Notes: generated by a model not told the origin, from the sequence alone. A stretch of 34,457 nucleotides of DNA from an uncultured Arachnia sp. (GCA_947499145.1 CANMNB010000021.1:1-34457); one strand, 5' to 3'. Shown: positions 7,957 through 16,755, counted from the stretch's first letter. Translations and numbers: made by a program.

Positions 7957-9078
7957 TCAGGTGAGGCTGGCTGCCATTCGCGCCACGCCCTCGCTGATGA
8001 TCTCAGGCGATGTCGCAAGGTTCACGCGAACGAACTGCGACGCGCCCGCTGCGAACTCCTCGCCGAAGTTGAAGCGCAGCCGGCCCCGCTCATGGAAGCG
8101 GCGTCCCGGGTGTTCGAGCCCGAGCGGCGAGCAGTCCAGCCAGGCCAGGTAGGTGCCGTCGGACGGCTCGTAGCGGAGCTCCGGGATCGCTCCGGTGAGC
8201 TCCTCGGCGAACTGGCGCTTGTGGGCGTCGATCTCCGTGGCGGCCTCCAGCACCCAGGCGCGGGCGTCGTCGAGCGCTGCACAGTGCGCCAGGACAGCGA
8301 AATGGCTGGCAGCTTCGTGGACGTGCGGTGGGAGGGTGCCCAGCTTCTCCCTGGCACCCTCGCCTGCAACGATCAGCCCGGCCTTCAGTGCGGCGAGGTT
8401 CCACGACTTCGACGCCGACGTGACGACGAAGCAGTCCCGCGCCTCCGGGATGGCGAGCAGAGGAACGTGGCGGTCTCCGGCCAATGGCGCGTGGATCTCG
8501 TCGGAGATGATCGTGACCCCGTGCTCCTGGGCGAGCCGGGCGAGGCGGGTCAGTTCCTCCCGGGTATGGATGGCGCCGCTGGGGTTGTGGGGGGAGCACA
8601 GGAGGTAGGCGCGGGGCCGGTTCGCGACGAAGGCGGCCTCGATGGCGTCGAGGTCCAGGCGGCCGTCGGTGGTGAGGGGCACGTCGATGCGACGACGCCC
8701 CGTGCGCGCCACCACGGAGTAGAACGGCGGGTAGATCGGCGGGTTGACGACCACGCCGTCCCCGGGCTCGGTCACCAGGAGAAGGGTCTCGCGCATGCCC
8801 TGCATCACGTCGCCGGCGAGGTGCACGTCGCGGCCGGGATCAACGCGCCAGCCCCACATCCACTCGGCGAAGCCCGCAAACGACTCCTGGTACATCGGGA
8901 GCTCGGGGTAGCCGGTGTCGCCGTCGTCGATGGCGCGGCGCAGTCGCTCGGCGATGGGCTCGGCCAGGTGCACGTCCATCTCGGCCACGAACATCGGCAG
9001 CACATCGGGCTCGAAGCGCGTCCACTTGATGGAGGTGCGGCGGCGCAGGTCCGCCAGGGGGACGGAGAAGATGGGCAT
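7957..9078 (-). CDS. MalY/PatB-type PLP aminotransferase (probable cystathionine beta-lyase)
   Basis: A 373-aa fold-type I PLP enzyme of the MalY/PatB subgroup. These usually cleave C-S bonds (cystathionine or cysteine beta-lyase) rather than transaminate. The PLP lysine is K224 in SASKSWNLAALKAG. The pyridoxal contacts are N165 in CSPHNPSG and D193 in ISDEIHAPL. The N-terminal MFVAEMDVHLAEPI and DTGYPELP are typical of the subgroup. ATG 9078 gives the family N-terminus (MPIFSVPLADLRRRTSIKW); the longer reading to 9171 runs into the hairpin repeat zone. Role in sulfur amino-acid metabolism is inferred; no met/cys genes are adjacent. Confidence 0.9.
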   Translation of the reverse strand: MPIFSVPLADLRRRTSIKWTRFEPDVLPMFVAEMDVHLAEPIAERLRRAIDDGDTGYPELPMYQESFAGFAEWMWGWRVDPGRDVHLAGDVMQGMRETLLLVTEPGDGVVVNPPIYPPFYSVVARTGRRRIDVPLTTDGRLDLDAIEAAFVANRPRAYLLCSPHNPSGAIHTREELTRLARLAQEHGVTIISDEIHAPLAGDRHVPLLAIPEARDCFVVTSASKSWNLAALKAGLIVAGEGAREKLGTLPPHVHEAASHFAVLAHCAALDDARAWVLEAATEIDAHKRQFAEELTGAIPELRYEPSDGTYLAWLDCSPLGLEHPGRRFHERGRLRFNFGEEFAAGASQFVRVNLATSPEIISEGVARMAASLT

Positions 9079-9173
9079 GGGTCCATCCTGCCCAATATCC
9101 CGTCGTGACGCATGGGAGCGTTCACATCCGCGAGATCGCCGGATGGAATGATGGTGTGTCGCCGTCGCCAAGC

Positions 9174-9293
9174 GGGGGAAAATCGATCAGTGCTCGATTT
9201 TCCCCACGCCGCAGCGGCCATCCGGCAATTGCGACGGGTCAGCGATCACTTTTCGGAGGCGGACGGGGGAGAATCGACCACTGATCGATTTTC
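9174..9293. repeat. Pair of inverted hairpin elements
   Basis: GGGGAAAATCGA (9175-9186) and TCGATTTTCCCC (9194-9205) form a perfect 12-bp stem with a 7-nt loop TCAGTGC. About 60 nt on, GAATCGA (9271-9277) and TCGATTTTC (9285-9293) form a second stem with loop CCACTGA. The second element is the reverse complement of the first with few changes, loop included. The arrangement resembles a REP/BIME doublet. It lies between the aminotransferase gene and the next minus-strand gene and overlaps the 3' end of the latter. Confidence 0.75.
9238..9282. repeat. 45-bp dispersed repeat, copy 2
   Basis: Inverted copy of the 45-bp segment at 74-118, about 42 of 45 positions identical by eye. It overlaps the second hairpin of this cluster and includes the stop codon of the overlapping minus-strand gene. 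Confidence 0.75.
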
Positions 9294-10106
9294 GCGCGGG
9301 CGGTGATCAGCTGGCACGGCTGGAGCTGCGGGCGGCGCGGGACGACCTGCGGGGGGCGCGGGAGTCCCGACCGGCGGGGGCGGCATCAGCGACGGTGCCG
9401 GCCCACCCAAGTGGAGATCAGGAGGCGACTCACACCCCACGTTCTGCATGACGAACCGCGGGAGGGTGCGTGCCCAGTCCGTCAGGTAGCGCAGGTAGCC
9501 GTCGACGTGCTCCGGCTGCAGGCGGCCTCGGACGGAGACGAGGATGCAGTCACCCTCGAACCACAACTCGCTGAAGCGGGGAGCCGGCTGGGTCGTCAGC
9601 CAGCGCATGACGCGAGGGTGCACGACGTCGTGGGCGAAGCGACGCTGCTCGCACGTGACGCGCCACTCGCGGTTGAACTCGGCGTCCTCGAACTCGATGT
9701 CGCTGAGGAACGTGCGGGTGCCCCAGTTCTCCCGCGAAATGTCCAGACGGGGGAAGCGTGCCCCCGGGATCCGGATGAAGGCCACGTGGTAGTGGTGGGT
9801 GCTGCGGTTCTTGCCCGAGCCCGTCGTGTACTGGTAGGCGAAACCCGCGGCGCGCGCACCGTCGAATGTGCCCTCGTAACCGTAGTTCGCGCTGCGGCTG
9901 CTGCCGACGCCGAACGGGCCGCCGGTGAAGGCTCGCACCATCTCCGGCCACTTGCCCCGGTAGGTCCAGCCGCGCGCGCGGGTCCAGGCGGTCCACTTCT
10001 CGGTGCGCTTCTTGTGCGACCAGTAGGCGAAGCCGAACATGGCAGCCACCATGACACCGAAGACGGTGAACATCCCGCCCTGGGCGAGGAACTCAAAGAA
10101 CGCCAC
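9246..10106 (-). CDS. Membrane-anchored protein of unknown function
   Basis: About 286 aa. One N-terminal membrane segment (GGMFTVFGVMVAAMFGFAYW) is followed by a charged KKRTEKW turn. A cytosolic domain of about 200 residues contains TYRGKWPEMVRAF, GSGKNRSTHHYHVAF and FRIPGARFPRLDIS-like stretches. A proline/alanine-rich tail follows. I do not recognise the family. GTG 10106 is the preferred start; TTG 10124 in the same frame is also open, and neither has a clear ribosome-binding site. The last about 20 codons, including the stop, are encoded by the 45-bp repeat and hairpin element, so the C-terminus is probably not original protein sequence. Confidence 0.72.
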   Translation of the reverse strand: MAFFEFLAQGGMFTVFGVMVAAMFGFAYWSHKKRTEKWTAWTRARGWTYRGKWPEMVRAFTGGPFGVGSSRSANYGYEGTFDGARAAGFAYQYTTGSGKNRSTHHYHVAFIRIPGARFPRLDISRENWGTRTFLSDIEFEDAEFNREWRVTCEQRRFAHDVVHPRVMRWLTTQPAPRFSELWFEGDCILVSVRGRLQPEHVDGYLRYLTDWARTLPRFVMQNVGCESPPDLHLGGPAPSLMPPPPVGTPAPPAGRPAPPAAPAVPADHRPRENRSVVDSPPSASEK

Positions 10107-10173
10107 ACCACCACGATAGGACAACCGGGGATATCAGGAACTGACGCGTTTGGCCGGGGCGGGCGGCCTCGCG

Positions 10174-10179
10174 CATACT
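10174..10179 (+). promoter_or_regulatory. Weak candidate -10 box for the ileS leader
   Basis: CATACT (overlapping TACTAG) lies just upstream of the predicted T-box leader and in a suitable place to start it. No convincing -35 element is seen; TTTGGC at 10148 is too far away. Confidence 0.3.
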
Positions 10180-10189
10180 AGGGAGCGTC

Positions 10190-10366
10190 GTCGCACGGCA
10201 TTGATGGGGCCATCACCCCGGAGCTGCCGGAAGAACAGCCCACGAGGGCCCAGTAGAACCGGCCGCGAGACGAGATGAGCGGGGCGCTGTCGCGCCCAAG
10301 GGGGGTGGTACCGCGGGCCGTGAGGCTCGTCCCTTCAACCGGAGCACACTCAAGGCTGAAGAGGAC
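10190..10366 (+). promoter_or_regulatory. T-box riboswitch (isoleucine) upstream of ileS
   Basis: A tRNA-sensing leader. The T-box core GGTGGTACCGCGG lies at 10304-10316; its TGG-type bulge pairs with the tRNA CCA end. Downstream CGTCCC (about 10330) can pair with upstream GGGG as in the antisequestrator. The specifier is read as ATC at 10212-10214, in the 6-nt loop of the short stem GGGG/CCCC (10206-10209 with 10216-10219). A short stem I and the lack of a terminator with T tract fit the actinobacterial translational class: uncharged tRNA-Ile would free the GAGGAC ribosome-binding site before ATG 10370. Class and mechanism are from known ileS leaders; the motifs are seen. Confidence 0.87.
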
Positions 10367-10369
10367 CTG

Positions 10370-13300
10370 ATGACCACCGCTGGGTACAACGCCGTCGCCG
10401 CCTCCATCGACTTCCCCGCCATGGAGCACGACATCCTGCGCTTCTGGGCCGAGCACCAGACGTTCGACAAGACACTCGACGCCACCGCCGGCGGCGAGCC
10501 GTGGACGTTCTACGAGGGCCCGCCCACCGCCAACGGCATGCCCGGCACGCACCACATCGAGGCCCGCGTCTTCAAGGACCTCTTCCCGCGCTTCAAGACC
10601 ATGCAGGGCCGCCACGTCGAGCGCAAGGCCGGCTGGGACTGCCACGGCCTGCCCGTCGAACTGGCCGTCGAGAAGGAGCTCGGCTTCTCCGGCAAGACCG
10701 ACATCGAGGCCTACGGTGTGGAGGAGTTCAACGCCCGCTGCCGTGAGTCCGTACTCCGCCACGTCGACGCCTTCGCCGAGCTCACCGAGCGGATGGGCTA
10801 CTGGGTCAACATGGACGACGCCTACGTCACCATGACGCCGGAGTACATCCAGTCGCTGTGGTGGGCGCTGAAGCAGATCTTCGACGCCGGCCTGCTGCAG
10901 GAGGACTACCGTGTCGCGCCGTACTGCCCACGCTGCGGCACCACGCTGTCCGACCACGAGCTGGCGCAGGGCTACGAGGACATCCACGACCCGTCGGTCT
11001 ACGTCCGTTTCCCGCTGACCTCCGGGCCGCTCGCCGGGGACGTCGACCTGTTGGTGTGGACGACGACCCCCTGGACGCTGGTCTCGAACACCGCTGTCGC
11101 GGCCCACCCGGAGGTGGACTACGTCGTCGCGTCACACCCGGACCAGAAGTCCCTCGTCGTGGCCGAGCCGCTGTTCGACACGGTCCTCGGTGAGGAGTGG
11201 ACCCGCGGCCAGGTGATCCGGGGCCGCGACATGGAGCGCTGGACCTACCAGCGTCCGTTCGAGCTCGTGGAGTTCCCGGAGACCGACGGCGGCACCCACT
11301 ACGTCGTGCTCGCCGAGTACGTGACCACCGACGACGGCTCCGGCCTGGTGCACCAGGCGCCCGCGTTCGGTGAGGACGACATGCACGTCTGCCGCGCCTA
11401 CGGCCTGCCCTTCGTCAACCCCGTGCGCCCTGACGGTACGTTCGAGGCCGAGCTCGATTTGGTCGGCGGGCAGTTCTTCAAGGACGCCGACGTCGCTCTG
11501 GTCGCGGACCTCGCCGCCCGCGGACTCCTGTTCCGCAAGCTTGACTACCTCCACAGCTACCCGCACTGCTGGCGCTGCCACACCCCGCTGCTCTACTACG
11601 CCCAGCCGTCGTGGTACATCCGCACCACGCGCATCAAGGACGAACTGCTGCGGGAGAACGAGAACACCAACTGGTACCCCGAGAGCATCAAGCACGGCCG
11701 CTACGGCGACTGGCTCAACAACAACATCGACTGGGCGCTGTCCCGTTCCCGATACTGGGGCACCCCGCTGCCGATCTGGCGCAACGTCGAGGACCCGAGC
11801 GACCTCATCTGCATCGGCTCCCTGGCTGAGCTGGGCGAGCTGACCGGGCGTGACCTCTCGGACCTCGACCCGCACCGCCCGTTCATCGACGACGTCGAGA
11901 TCGTCCGCGACGGCGCCACCTACCGGCGCGTGCCGGAGGTCATCGACGCGTGGTTCGATTCCGGCGCCATGCCGTTCGCGCAGTGGGGCTACCCCCATGC
12001 ACCGGGCTCCGAGGAGAAGTTCCGGGCGAACTACCCGGCCGACTTCATCTGTGAGGCCATCGACCAGACCCGCGGCTGGTTCTACTCGCTGATGGCCGTG
12101 GGCACCCTGGTCTTCGATCAGTCGTCCTACAGCAACGTCGTCTGCCTCGGCCACATCCTGGCCGAGGACGGCCGCAAGATGAGCAAGCACCTCGGCAACA
12201 TCCTGGCCCCCATCCCGCTGATGGACGAGCACGGCGCGGATGCGGTCCGCTGGTTCATGGCGTGTTCCGGCTCCCCGTGGGCGGCGCGTCGCGTCGGGCA
12301 CTCCACCATCCAGGAGACCGTCCGCAAGGTGCTGCTGACGTACTGGAACACCGTCGCGTTCCACTCCCTGTACGCCCGGGCCGCCGGCTGGACCCCCACG
12401 GGCGACGCGCCGGCGGTGGCCGGGCGCCACGTCCTGGACCGCTGGCTCGTCTCCGAGACCCACCAACTGGTCGCCGGCGTGACGGAGGCCCTCGAGGCCT
12501 TCGACACCCAGCGCGTCGGCACGCTGGTCTCGGCGTACGTCGACGACCTGTCGAACTGGTACGTCCGCCGCTCACGCCGCCGCTTCTGGAATGCGGATCC
12601 GTCGGCGCTGTGGACGCTGCACGAGTCCCTGGAGACGCTCACGCGCCTGATGGCCCCGATCATGCCGTTCGTCACCGAGCGGGTCTGGCAGGACCTGTTC
12701 GTCCCGACGGTCGACGGCGCGGCGGCGTCTGTGCACCTGGCCAGCTGGCCGGTCGCGGATGCGTCCCTGGTGGACGGGTCCCTGTCCGAGGCCATGGCGA
12801 CCACGCGTCGGCTGGTGGAGTTGGGCCGCGCCGCCCGGGCGGAGTCGAAGGTGCGGACCCGCCAGCCGCTGCGCCGGATGCTCGTCCCGTCAGCGGCCCT
12901 GGGCGGCTTGCACGACGAGCTGCTGGCGGAGGTGCGCGCCGAGCTGAACGTCGAGTCCGTCGAGAGCTTCACGTCGGCCGGGGACCTCGTCGAGTACTCC
13001 GCCAAGGGCAACTTCCGGAACCTGGGCAAGCGCTTCGCGAAGCGGACCCCGCAGGTGGCCGGTGCGATCGCCGCGACGGACGCCGCCAGGCTCGCCGCCG
13101 AGTTGCGGGAGCGGGGGACGACGTCGGTGGAACTTGACGGGGAGACCCTCGAGCTCGGGCCCGACGACGTGCTGCTGACCGAGCGGCCGCGCGAGGGGTG
13201 GTCGGTGGTCAACGAGCAGGGCGAGACCGTGGCGCTGGACCTGGAGCTGACGCCGGAGCTGGTGCGCGCCGGGCTGGCGCGTGAAGTGGTGCGGCTGGCG

Positions 13301-13513
13301 CAGGAGGCCCGCAAGCGGGCCGGTCTGGACGTCTCCGACCGGATCCGGTTGACCCTGCAGGCCGACGGCGACCTCGCCGCCGCCATCACCGAGCACGCCG
13401 GGCTGATCGCGAGCGAGACGCTCGCTGTCGCGCTCGAGCAGGCCGCCGTCGCGGAACCGACGCTGACCGACGACGAGCTCGGGCTGGCCGTGCACGTCGA
13501 GAAGACCGAGTAG
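10370..13513 (+). CDS. ileS: Isoleucyl-tRNA synthetase, type 2, with GTHH signature
   Basis: A 1047-aa class I synthetase charging tRNA-Ile. The first signature is G59-T60-H61-H62 (PPTANGMPGTHHIEAR), where most IleRS enzymes have HxGH. The second is K603-M-S-K-H. The editing domain has VWTTTPWTLVSNTA and GEDDMHVCRAYG. Cysteine pairs YCPRCGTTL and CWRCHTPLL may bind zinc. Length and sequence fit the eukaryote-like type 2, which is intrinsically resistant to mupirocin; GxHH variants have been linked to still stronger resistance. ATG 10370 has GAGGAC upstream and follows the T-box. The symporter gene starts 12 nt after the stop, so they may be co-transcribed under T-box control. Confidence 0.97.
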   Translation: MTTAGYNAVAASIDFPAMEHDILRFWAEHQTFDKTLDATAGGEPWTFYEGPPTANGMPGTHHIEARVFKDLFPRFKTMQGRHVERKAGWDCHGLPVELAVEKELGFSGKTDIEAYGVEEFNARCRESVLRHVDAFAELTERMGYWVNMDDAYVTMTPEYIQSLWWALKQIFDAGLLQEDYRVAPYCPRCGTTLSDHELAQGYEDIHDPSVYVRFPLTSGPLAGDVDLLVWTTTPWTLVSNTAVAAHPEVDYVVASHPDQKSLVVAEPLFDTVLGEEWTRGQVIRGRDMERWTYQRPFELVEFPETDGGTHYVVLAEYVTTDDGSGLVHQAPAFGEDDMHVCRAYGLPFVNPVRPDGTFEAELDLVGGQFFKDADVALVADLAARGLLFRKLDYLHSYPHCWRCHTPLLYYAQPSWYIRTTRIKDELLRENENTNWYPESIKHGRYGDWLNNNIDWALSRSRYWGTPLPIWRNVEDPSDLICIGSLAELGELTGRDLSDLDPHRPFIDDVEIVRDGATYRRVPEVIDAWFDSGAMPFAQWGYPHAPGSEEKFRANYPADFICEAIDQTRGWFYSLMAVGTLVFDQSSYSNVVCLGHILAEDGRKMSKHLGNILAPIPLMDEHGADAVRWFMACSGSPWAARRVGHSTIQETVRKVLLTYWNTVAFHSLYARAAGWTPTGDAPAVAGRHVLDRWLVSETHQLVAGVTEALEAFDTQRVGTLVSAYVDDLSNWYVRRSRRRFWNADPSALWTLHESLETLTRLMAPIMPFVTERVWQDLFVPTVDGAAASVHLASWPVADASLVDGSLSEAMATTRRLVELGRAARAESKVRTRQPLRRMLVPSAALGGLHDELLAEVRAELNVESVESFTSAGDLVEYSAKGNFRNLGKRFAKRTPQVAGAIAATDAARLAAELRERGTTSVELDGETLELGPDDVLLTERPREGWSVVNEQGETVALDLELTPELVRAGLAREVVRLAQEARKRAGLDVSDRIRLTLQADGDLAAAITEHAGLIASETLAVALEQAAVAEPTLTDDELGLAVHVEKTE

Positions 13514-13525
13514 GAGTTGGCTGCG

Positions 13526-14743
13526 ATGGCTCGACTGCTGAAGCTGAACCTGTTGGTGAAGGTGCTGATCGCCATCGCGCTGGGCATCGCGCTGGGCGCT
13601 TTCCTGCCCGAGTTCGTGGTCCGACTGTTCGTGACCTTCAACGGCCTGTTCGGCAACTTCCTGGGGTTCATCATCCCGCTGCTCATCGTCGGGCTGATCA
13701 CGCCCGCGATCGACGAGCTGGGCAAGGGCGCGGGCAAGTGGCTGGCGATCACCGCCGGCATCGCCTACGTCTCGAGCATCACCGCCGGCCTGCTGGCCTG
13801 GGGGGCGAGCTCGCTCATCTGGCCGCGGATGCTGGGCGACCGGGACGTCACCGACCTCGCCGACCCGGAGTCCGGGCTCGCCACCGCCTTCTTCACCATC
13901 GACATGCCGCCGGTGTTCGGGGTGATGACGGCGCTGGTGTTCGCGTTCGTCGTCGGTGTGGCGCTCACCGCCCTCGACGCCCCGGCGCTGCACCAGATGT
14001 TCAGCGACTTCCGCGAAGTCATCAACATCGTGATCAGCAAGGTCATCGTGCCGCTGTTGCCGGTCTACATCTTCGGCATCTTCCTGAACATGACGTTCGC
14101 GGGGCAGGTGTGGTCGGTGATCACGGCATTCCTCGGCGTCGTCCTGGTGGTCTTCGGCCTCACGGTGGTCTACCTGCTGTTGCAGTACCTGGTGGCGGGC
14201 AGCGTCGCGCGGCGCAACCCGCTGCGCATGATCCGCGACATGCTGCCGGCCTACGCAACCGCGCTCGGCACGTCGTCGTCGGCCGCCACCATTCCGGTCA
14301 CGCTGCGTTCCGCCATCCGGATGGGGGTGTCGGAGAACATCGCCTCGTTCGTGGTGCCGCTGTGCGCGACCATCCACCTCGCCGGGTCGACCATCAAGAT
14401 CACCGCGTTCGCGCTGGCGATCGTCGTGATGTTCGGCATCGACGTCTCTCCCGCCGTCATCCTGGGCTTCATCCTGATGCTGGGCATCGCGATGGTGGCG
14501 GCACCGGGCGTGCCGGGTGGTGCGATAGTCACCGCCGCCGCGCTGCTGGAATCACAGCTGGGCTTCACCCCGGAGCAGGTAGGGCTGATGATCGCCACCT
14601 ACATCGCCATCGACTCCGTCGGGACCGCCACGAACGTCACCGGCGACGGTGCCATCGCGGCCGTCATCGACAAGCTGGCCGGCCACCCCGGCCACCGTGA
14701 CCTCGGCCTGCACCTGCCGGCTGGGGAGGCCGAGCCTGTTTGA
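13526..14743 (+). CDS. Dicarboxylate/amino acid:cation symporter (DAACS family)
   Basis: A 405-aa inner-membrane transporter of the sodium/proton:dicarboxylate symporter family (GltP/SstT-like). The re-entrant serine-rich loop ALGTSSSAATIPVT, the HLAGSTIKIT segment, MVAAPGVPGGA and DSVGTATNVTGD (site of the NMDGT-like ion and substrate motif) are all present. About eight hydrophobic segments are seen. ATG 13526 has AGGAG at 13512-13516, 9 nt upstream; a TTG at 13517 is disfavoured. It follows ileS by 12 nt and ends 19 nt before the convergent epimerase. Substrate is uncertain: glutamate, aspartate, serine/threonine or dicarboxylates. Confidence 0.92.
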   Translation: MARLLKLNLLVKVLIAIALGIALGAFLPEFVVRLFVTFNGLFGNFLGFIIPLLIVGLITPAIDELGKGAGKWLAITAGIAYVSSITAGLLAWGASSLIWPRMLGDRDVTDLADPESGLATAFFTIDMPPVFGVMTALVFAFVVGVALTALDAPALHQMFSDFREVINIVISKVIVPLLPVYIFGIFLNMTFAGQVWSVITAFLGVVLVVFGLTVVYLLLQYLVAGSVARRNPLRMIRDMLPAYATALGTSSSAATIPVTLRSAIRMGVSENIASFVVPLCATIHLAGSTIKITAFALAIVVMFGIDVSPAVILGFILMLGIAMVAAPGVPGGAIVTAAALLESQLGFTPEQVGLMIATYIAIDSVGTATNVTGDGAIAAVIDKLAGHPGHRDLGLHLPAGEAEPV

Positions 14744-14762
14744 GTTCCGCGCCGCCGGGGGC

Positions 14763-15620
14763 TCAGACGTGGTCGCGCCAGGAGTGCTCGGGCTCGTAGC
14801 CGAGCAACCGGCGGGCCTTGTCGATCCCCAGGAGGGTCTCGTTGCCCTTGAGTCGCCGGGTCAGCTTCACCTGTGGGAACACCTTCTTCATCAGGTCGGC
14901 GCTGTCGCGTTCCATGACCGTGTCGGCATTGGCGACGATAAACGCCTCGAATCCCGTGAGGTCGGTCTCGAGTGAGCGTCGGACAGCCTGGGCGCCGTCG
15001 CGGCCGTCGATGTAGCCCCACAGGTTCCAGCGACGCTTGGCCGGGTCGTCCTGCCACGTCGGGAAATCCTCGTAGTTCTCGACGTCCATGACGTTGGAGA
15101 ACCGCAGTCCGATGATGGAGAGCTCCGGGTCCCAGCGAGCGAAGTGGCGCGCCATCTCCTCCTCGACCGCCTTCCCCATCGAGTAGGTCGAGTTCGGCAG
15201 CACGGCGTACTCCTCGTCGACGGGCGCGTACGGCGGTGGGACGTCGAAAGGCAGTCCCAGCACGGTCTCGCTCGACGCCCACACGACCTTGGTGATCTGC
15301 GCGATCTTGGCCGCCTGGAAGATGTTGAACGTGGCGGGGACGTTGTTGCGGAACGTGGCACCCTGCGTGTGCTGGCCGGGTGCGGGAACCGCGGCCAGGT
15401 GGACCACGGCGTCTATTCCCTCGTGGCGCTCGTCGATGCCGGTGAGGAGTTCGATGACTTGGCTGAAGTCGGTGAGGTCCGCCTTCGTGAACTGGCCCGG
15501 CTGCCCCTCGGGGGGCAGTGTGGAGTCGGTGGTGATGAGGTCGTAGCCGTGGTCGGCCAGGTGTTGGACGACGTGGCGGCCCAGCTTCCCGCTGCTGCCG
15601 GTGACGACGACTCGGGTCAT
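14763..15620 (-). CDS. NAD-dependent epimerase/dehydratase (extended SDR)
   Basis: A 285-aa cytosolic short-chain dehydrogenase of the extended type, acting on sugar or sugar-acid substrates. The Rossmann motif is VTGSSGKLG (residues 6-14). The catalytic residues are S116/S117 and Y146-S-M-G-K150. HLAAVP lies near residue 74. The sequence recalls uronate-dehydrogenase-like members, but the exact substrate is not determined. ATG 15620 has GGAGGAG upstream. It is followed upstream on the same strand by the Gfo/Idh/MocA gene and the MarR gene, and could share their transcript. Confidence 0.9.
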   Translation of the reverse strand: MTRVVVTGSSGKLGRHVVQHLADHGYDLITTDSTLPPEGQPGQFTKADLTDFSQVIELLTGIDERHEGIDAVVHLAAVPAPGQHTQGATFRNNVPATFNIFQAAKIAQITKVVWASSETVLGLPFDVPPPYAPVDEEYAVLPNSTYSMGKAVEEEMARHFARWDPELSIIGLRFSNVMDVENYEDFPTWQDDPAKRRWNLWGYIDGRDGAQAVRRSLETDLTGFEAFIVANADTVMERDSADLMKKVFPQVKLTRRLKGNETLLGIDKARRLLGYEPEHSWRDHV

Positions 15621-15714
15621 GGTGTACTCCTCCAGATTAGTGGCGGCGAGAGGGTCGCGCGATCGGCACGCGCGAGCTGGCGGTGGCACGGAGGGCGCCG
15701 AGCCCGCGACGTGG

Positions 15715-16716
15715 TCAGGTCAGGTCCGCGGACATGTCCGCCTCGTGATAGCTCAGTCCAAGCTGGGACAGGCATTCCTCCATCACCCGCATCACCTCGA
15801 GGGTGTCGCTCAGCAACATCGCCGGCGACTCGGTCTCCCCCGCCAACATGCGGGTGGTGACCTCACTGAGCTCGTGCGCGTAGCCCCGGCCCGTCATGCG
15901 GGCCTCGATCACCTTGGGCAGCACGCCGGAGCGGTGGACGGAGATCGTCGTGGGGTGGTGGAAGCGGGGTTCGACCTCCACCCAGCCCTTGGTGCCGTGG
16001 ATGGTGAAGCGACCGGGGCCGTGGGCGTCGAATCCGCAGGCGAGCGAGGCCGTCCCCCCACCGACGTAAGCGAGTGTCATGGTGGCCGCCGAGTCGACGC
16101 CGTTCGGCGCCATTCGCCCCACACAGTGGATCTTGTCCGCAGTGCCGAGGTAGGACTGTGCGAAGGAGATGAGGTAGACCCCGAGGTCGAGGATGGCGCC
16201 CCCGCCGGTATCGGCCGCGAAGAAACGGCTGGTGGGGTCGAAGCGTCGATAGGCCAGCAAGTCACCCTGGACTCCGAGGACCTCCCCGATCCGGCCCCAA
16301 GCGACCACTTCCCGGGCCGCTGCAACGGCAGGCAGGAAGCGGGTCCACATCGCCTCCATGCAGAACGTGCCCTTGTTCCGCGCCGCGGTGACGACCTCCT
16401 GGGCCCCTGCGTGCGTCGCGGTGAAGGACTTCTCGACGAGGAGCCCCTTGCCGCGCTCGATGGCCGCCAGCGCGACGTCGCGGTGGTGTGGATGGGTGGT
16501 GGCGAGGTAGACGACGTCGATGTCGTCATCGTCGAGCAATTCGAGGTAGCTGCCGTAGTGGCGGGGCACTGCATGCTTCGCCGCCAGACCGCGGGCTCGT
16601 TCTCCGTCGCGTGAGGCGATGGCTGTCAACTCGGCGTTGGGCACAAAGGCGAAGTCGCCCGCCACGACGTCGGCGATCCATCCAGCCCCGATGATTCCCC
16701 AGCGAATCGTCTCCAT
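15715..16716 (-). CDS. Gfo/Idh/MocA-family oxidoreductase
   Basis: A 333-aa NAD(P)-dependent dehydrogenase, probably on sugars, inositols or related polyols. The N-terminal Rossmann fold begins GIIGAGWIA (residues 7-15). The family EKxF-like motif is E95-K96-S-F, and the C-terminal half has GGGAILDLGVYLISFA. Start ATG 16716 leaves 39 nt to the end of the MarR gene, which is upstream on the same strand. Regulation by that MarR protein is plausible but inferred only from arrangement. Confidence 0.92.
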   Translation of the reverse strand: METIRWGIIGAGWIADVVAGDFAFVPNAELTAIASRDGERARGLAAKHAVPRHYGSYLELLDDDDIDVVYLATTHPHHRDVALAAIERGKGLLVEKSFTATHAGAQEVVTAARNKGTFCMEAMWTRFLPAVAAAREVVAWGRIGEVLGVQGDLLAYRRFDPTSRFFAADTGGGAILDLGVYLISFAQSYLGTADKIHCVGRMAPNGVDSAATMTLAYVGGGTASLACGFDAHGPGRFTIHGTKGWVEVEPRFHHPTTISVHRSGVLPKVIEARMTGRGYAHELSEVTTRMLAGETESPAMLLSDTLEVMRVMEECLSQLGLSYHEADMSADLT

Positions 16717-16755
16717 GGTGGCAGGCTACTCGTCAGCGGGTGCCGCTGGGAGGAA

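Noticed and set aside
12127-14377. Long minus-strand open frames (544 and 495 aa) opposite ileS and the symporter
   Set aside because: Low-complexity Ser/Arg- or His/Arg-rich translations typical of antisense frames in GC-rich DNA; the plus strand encodes clear full-length families.
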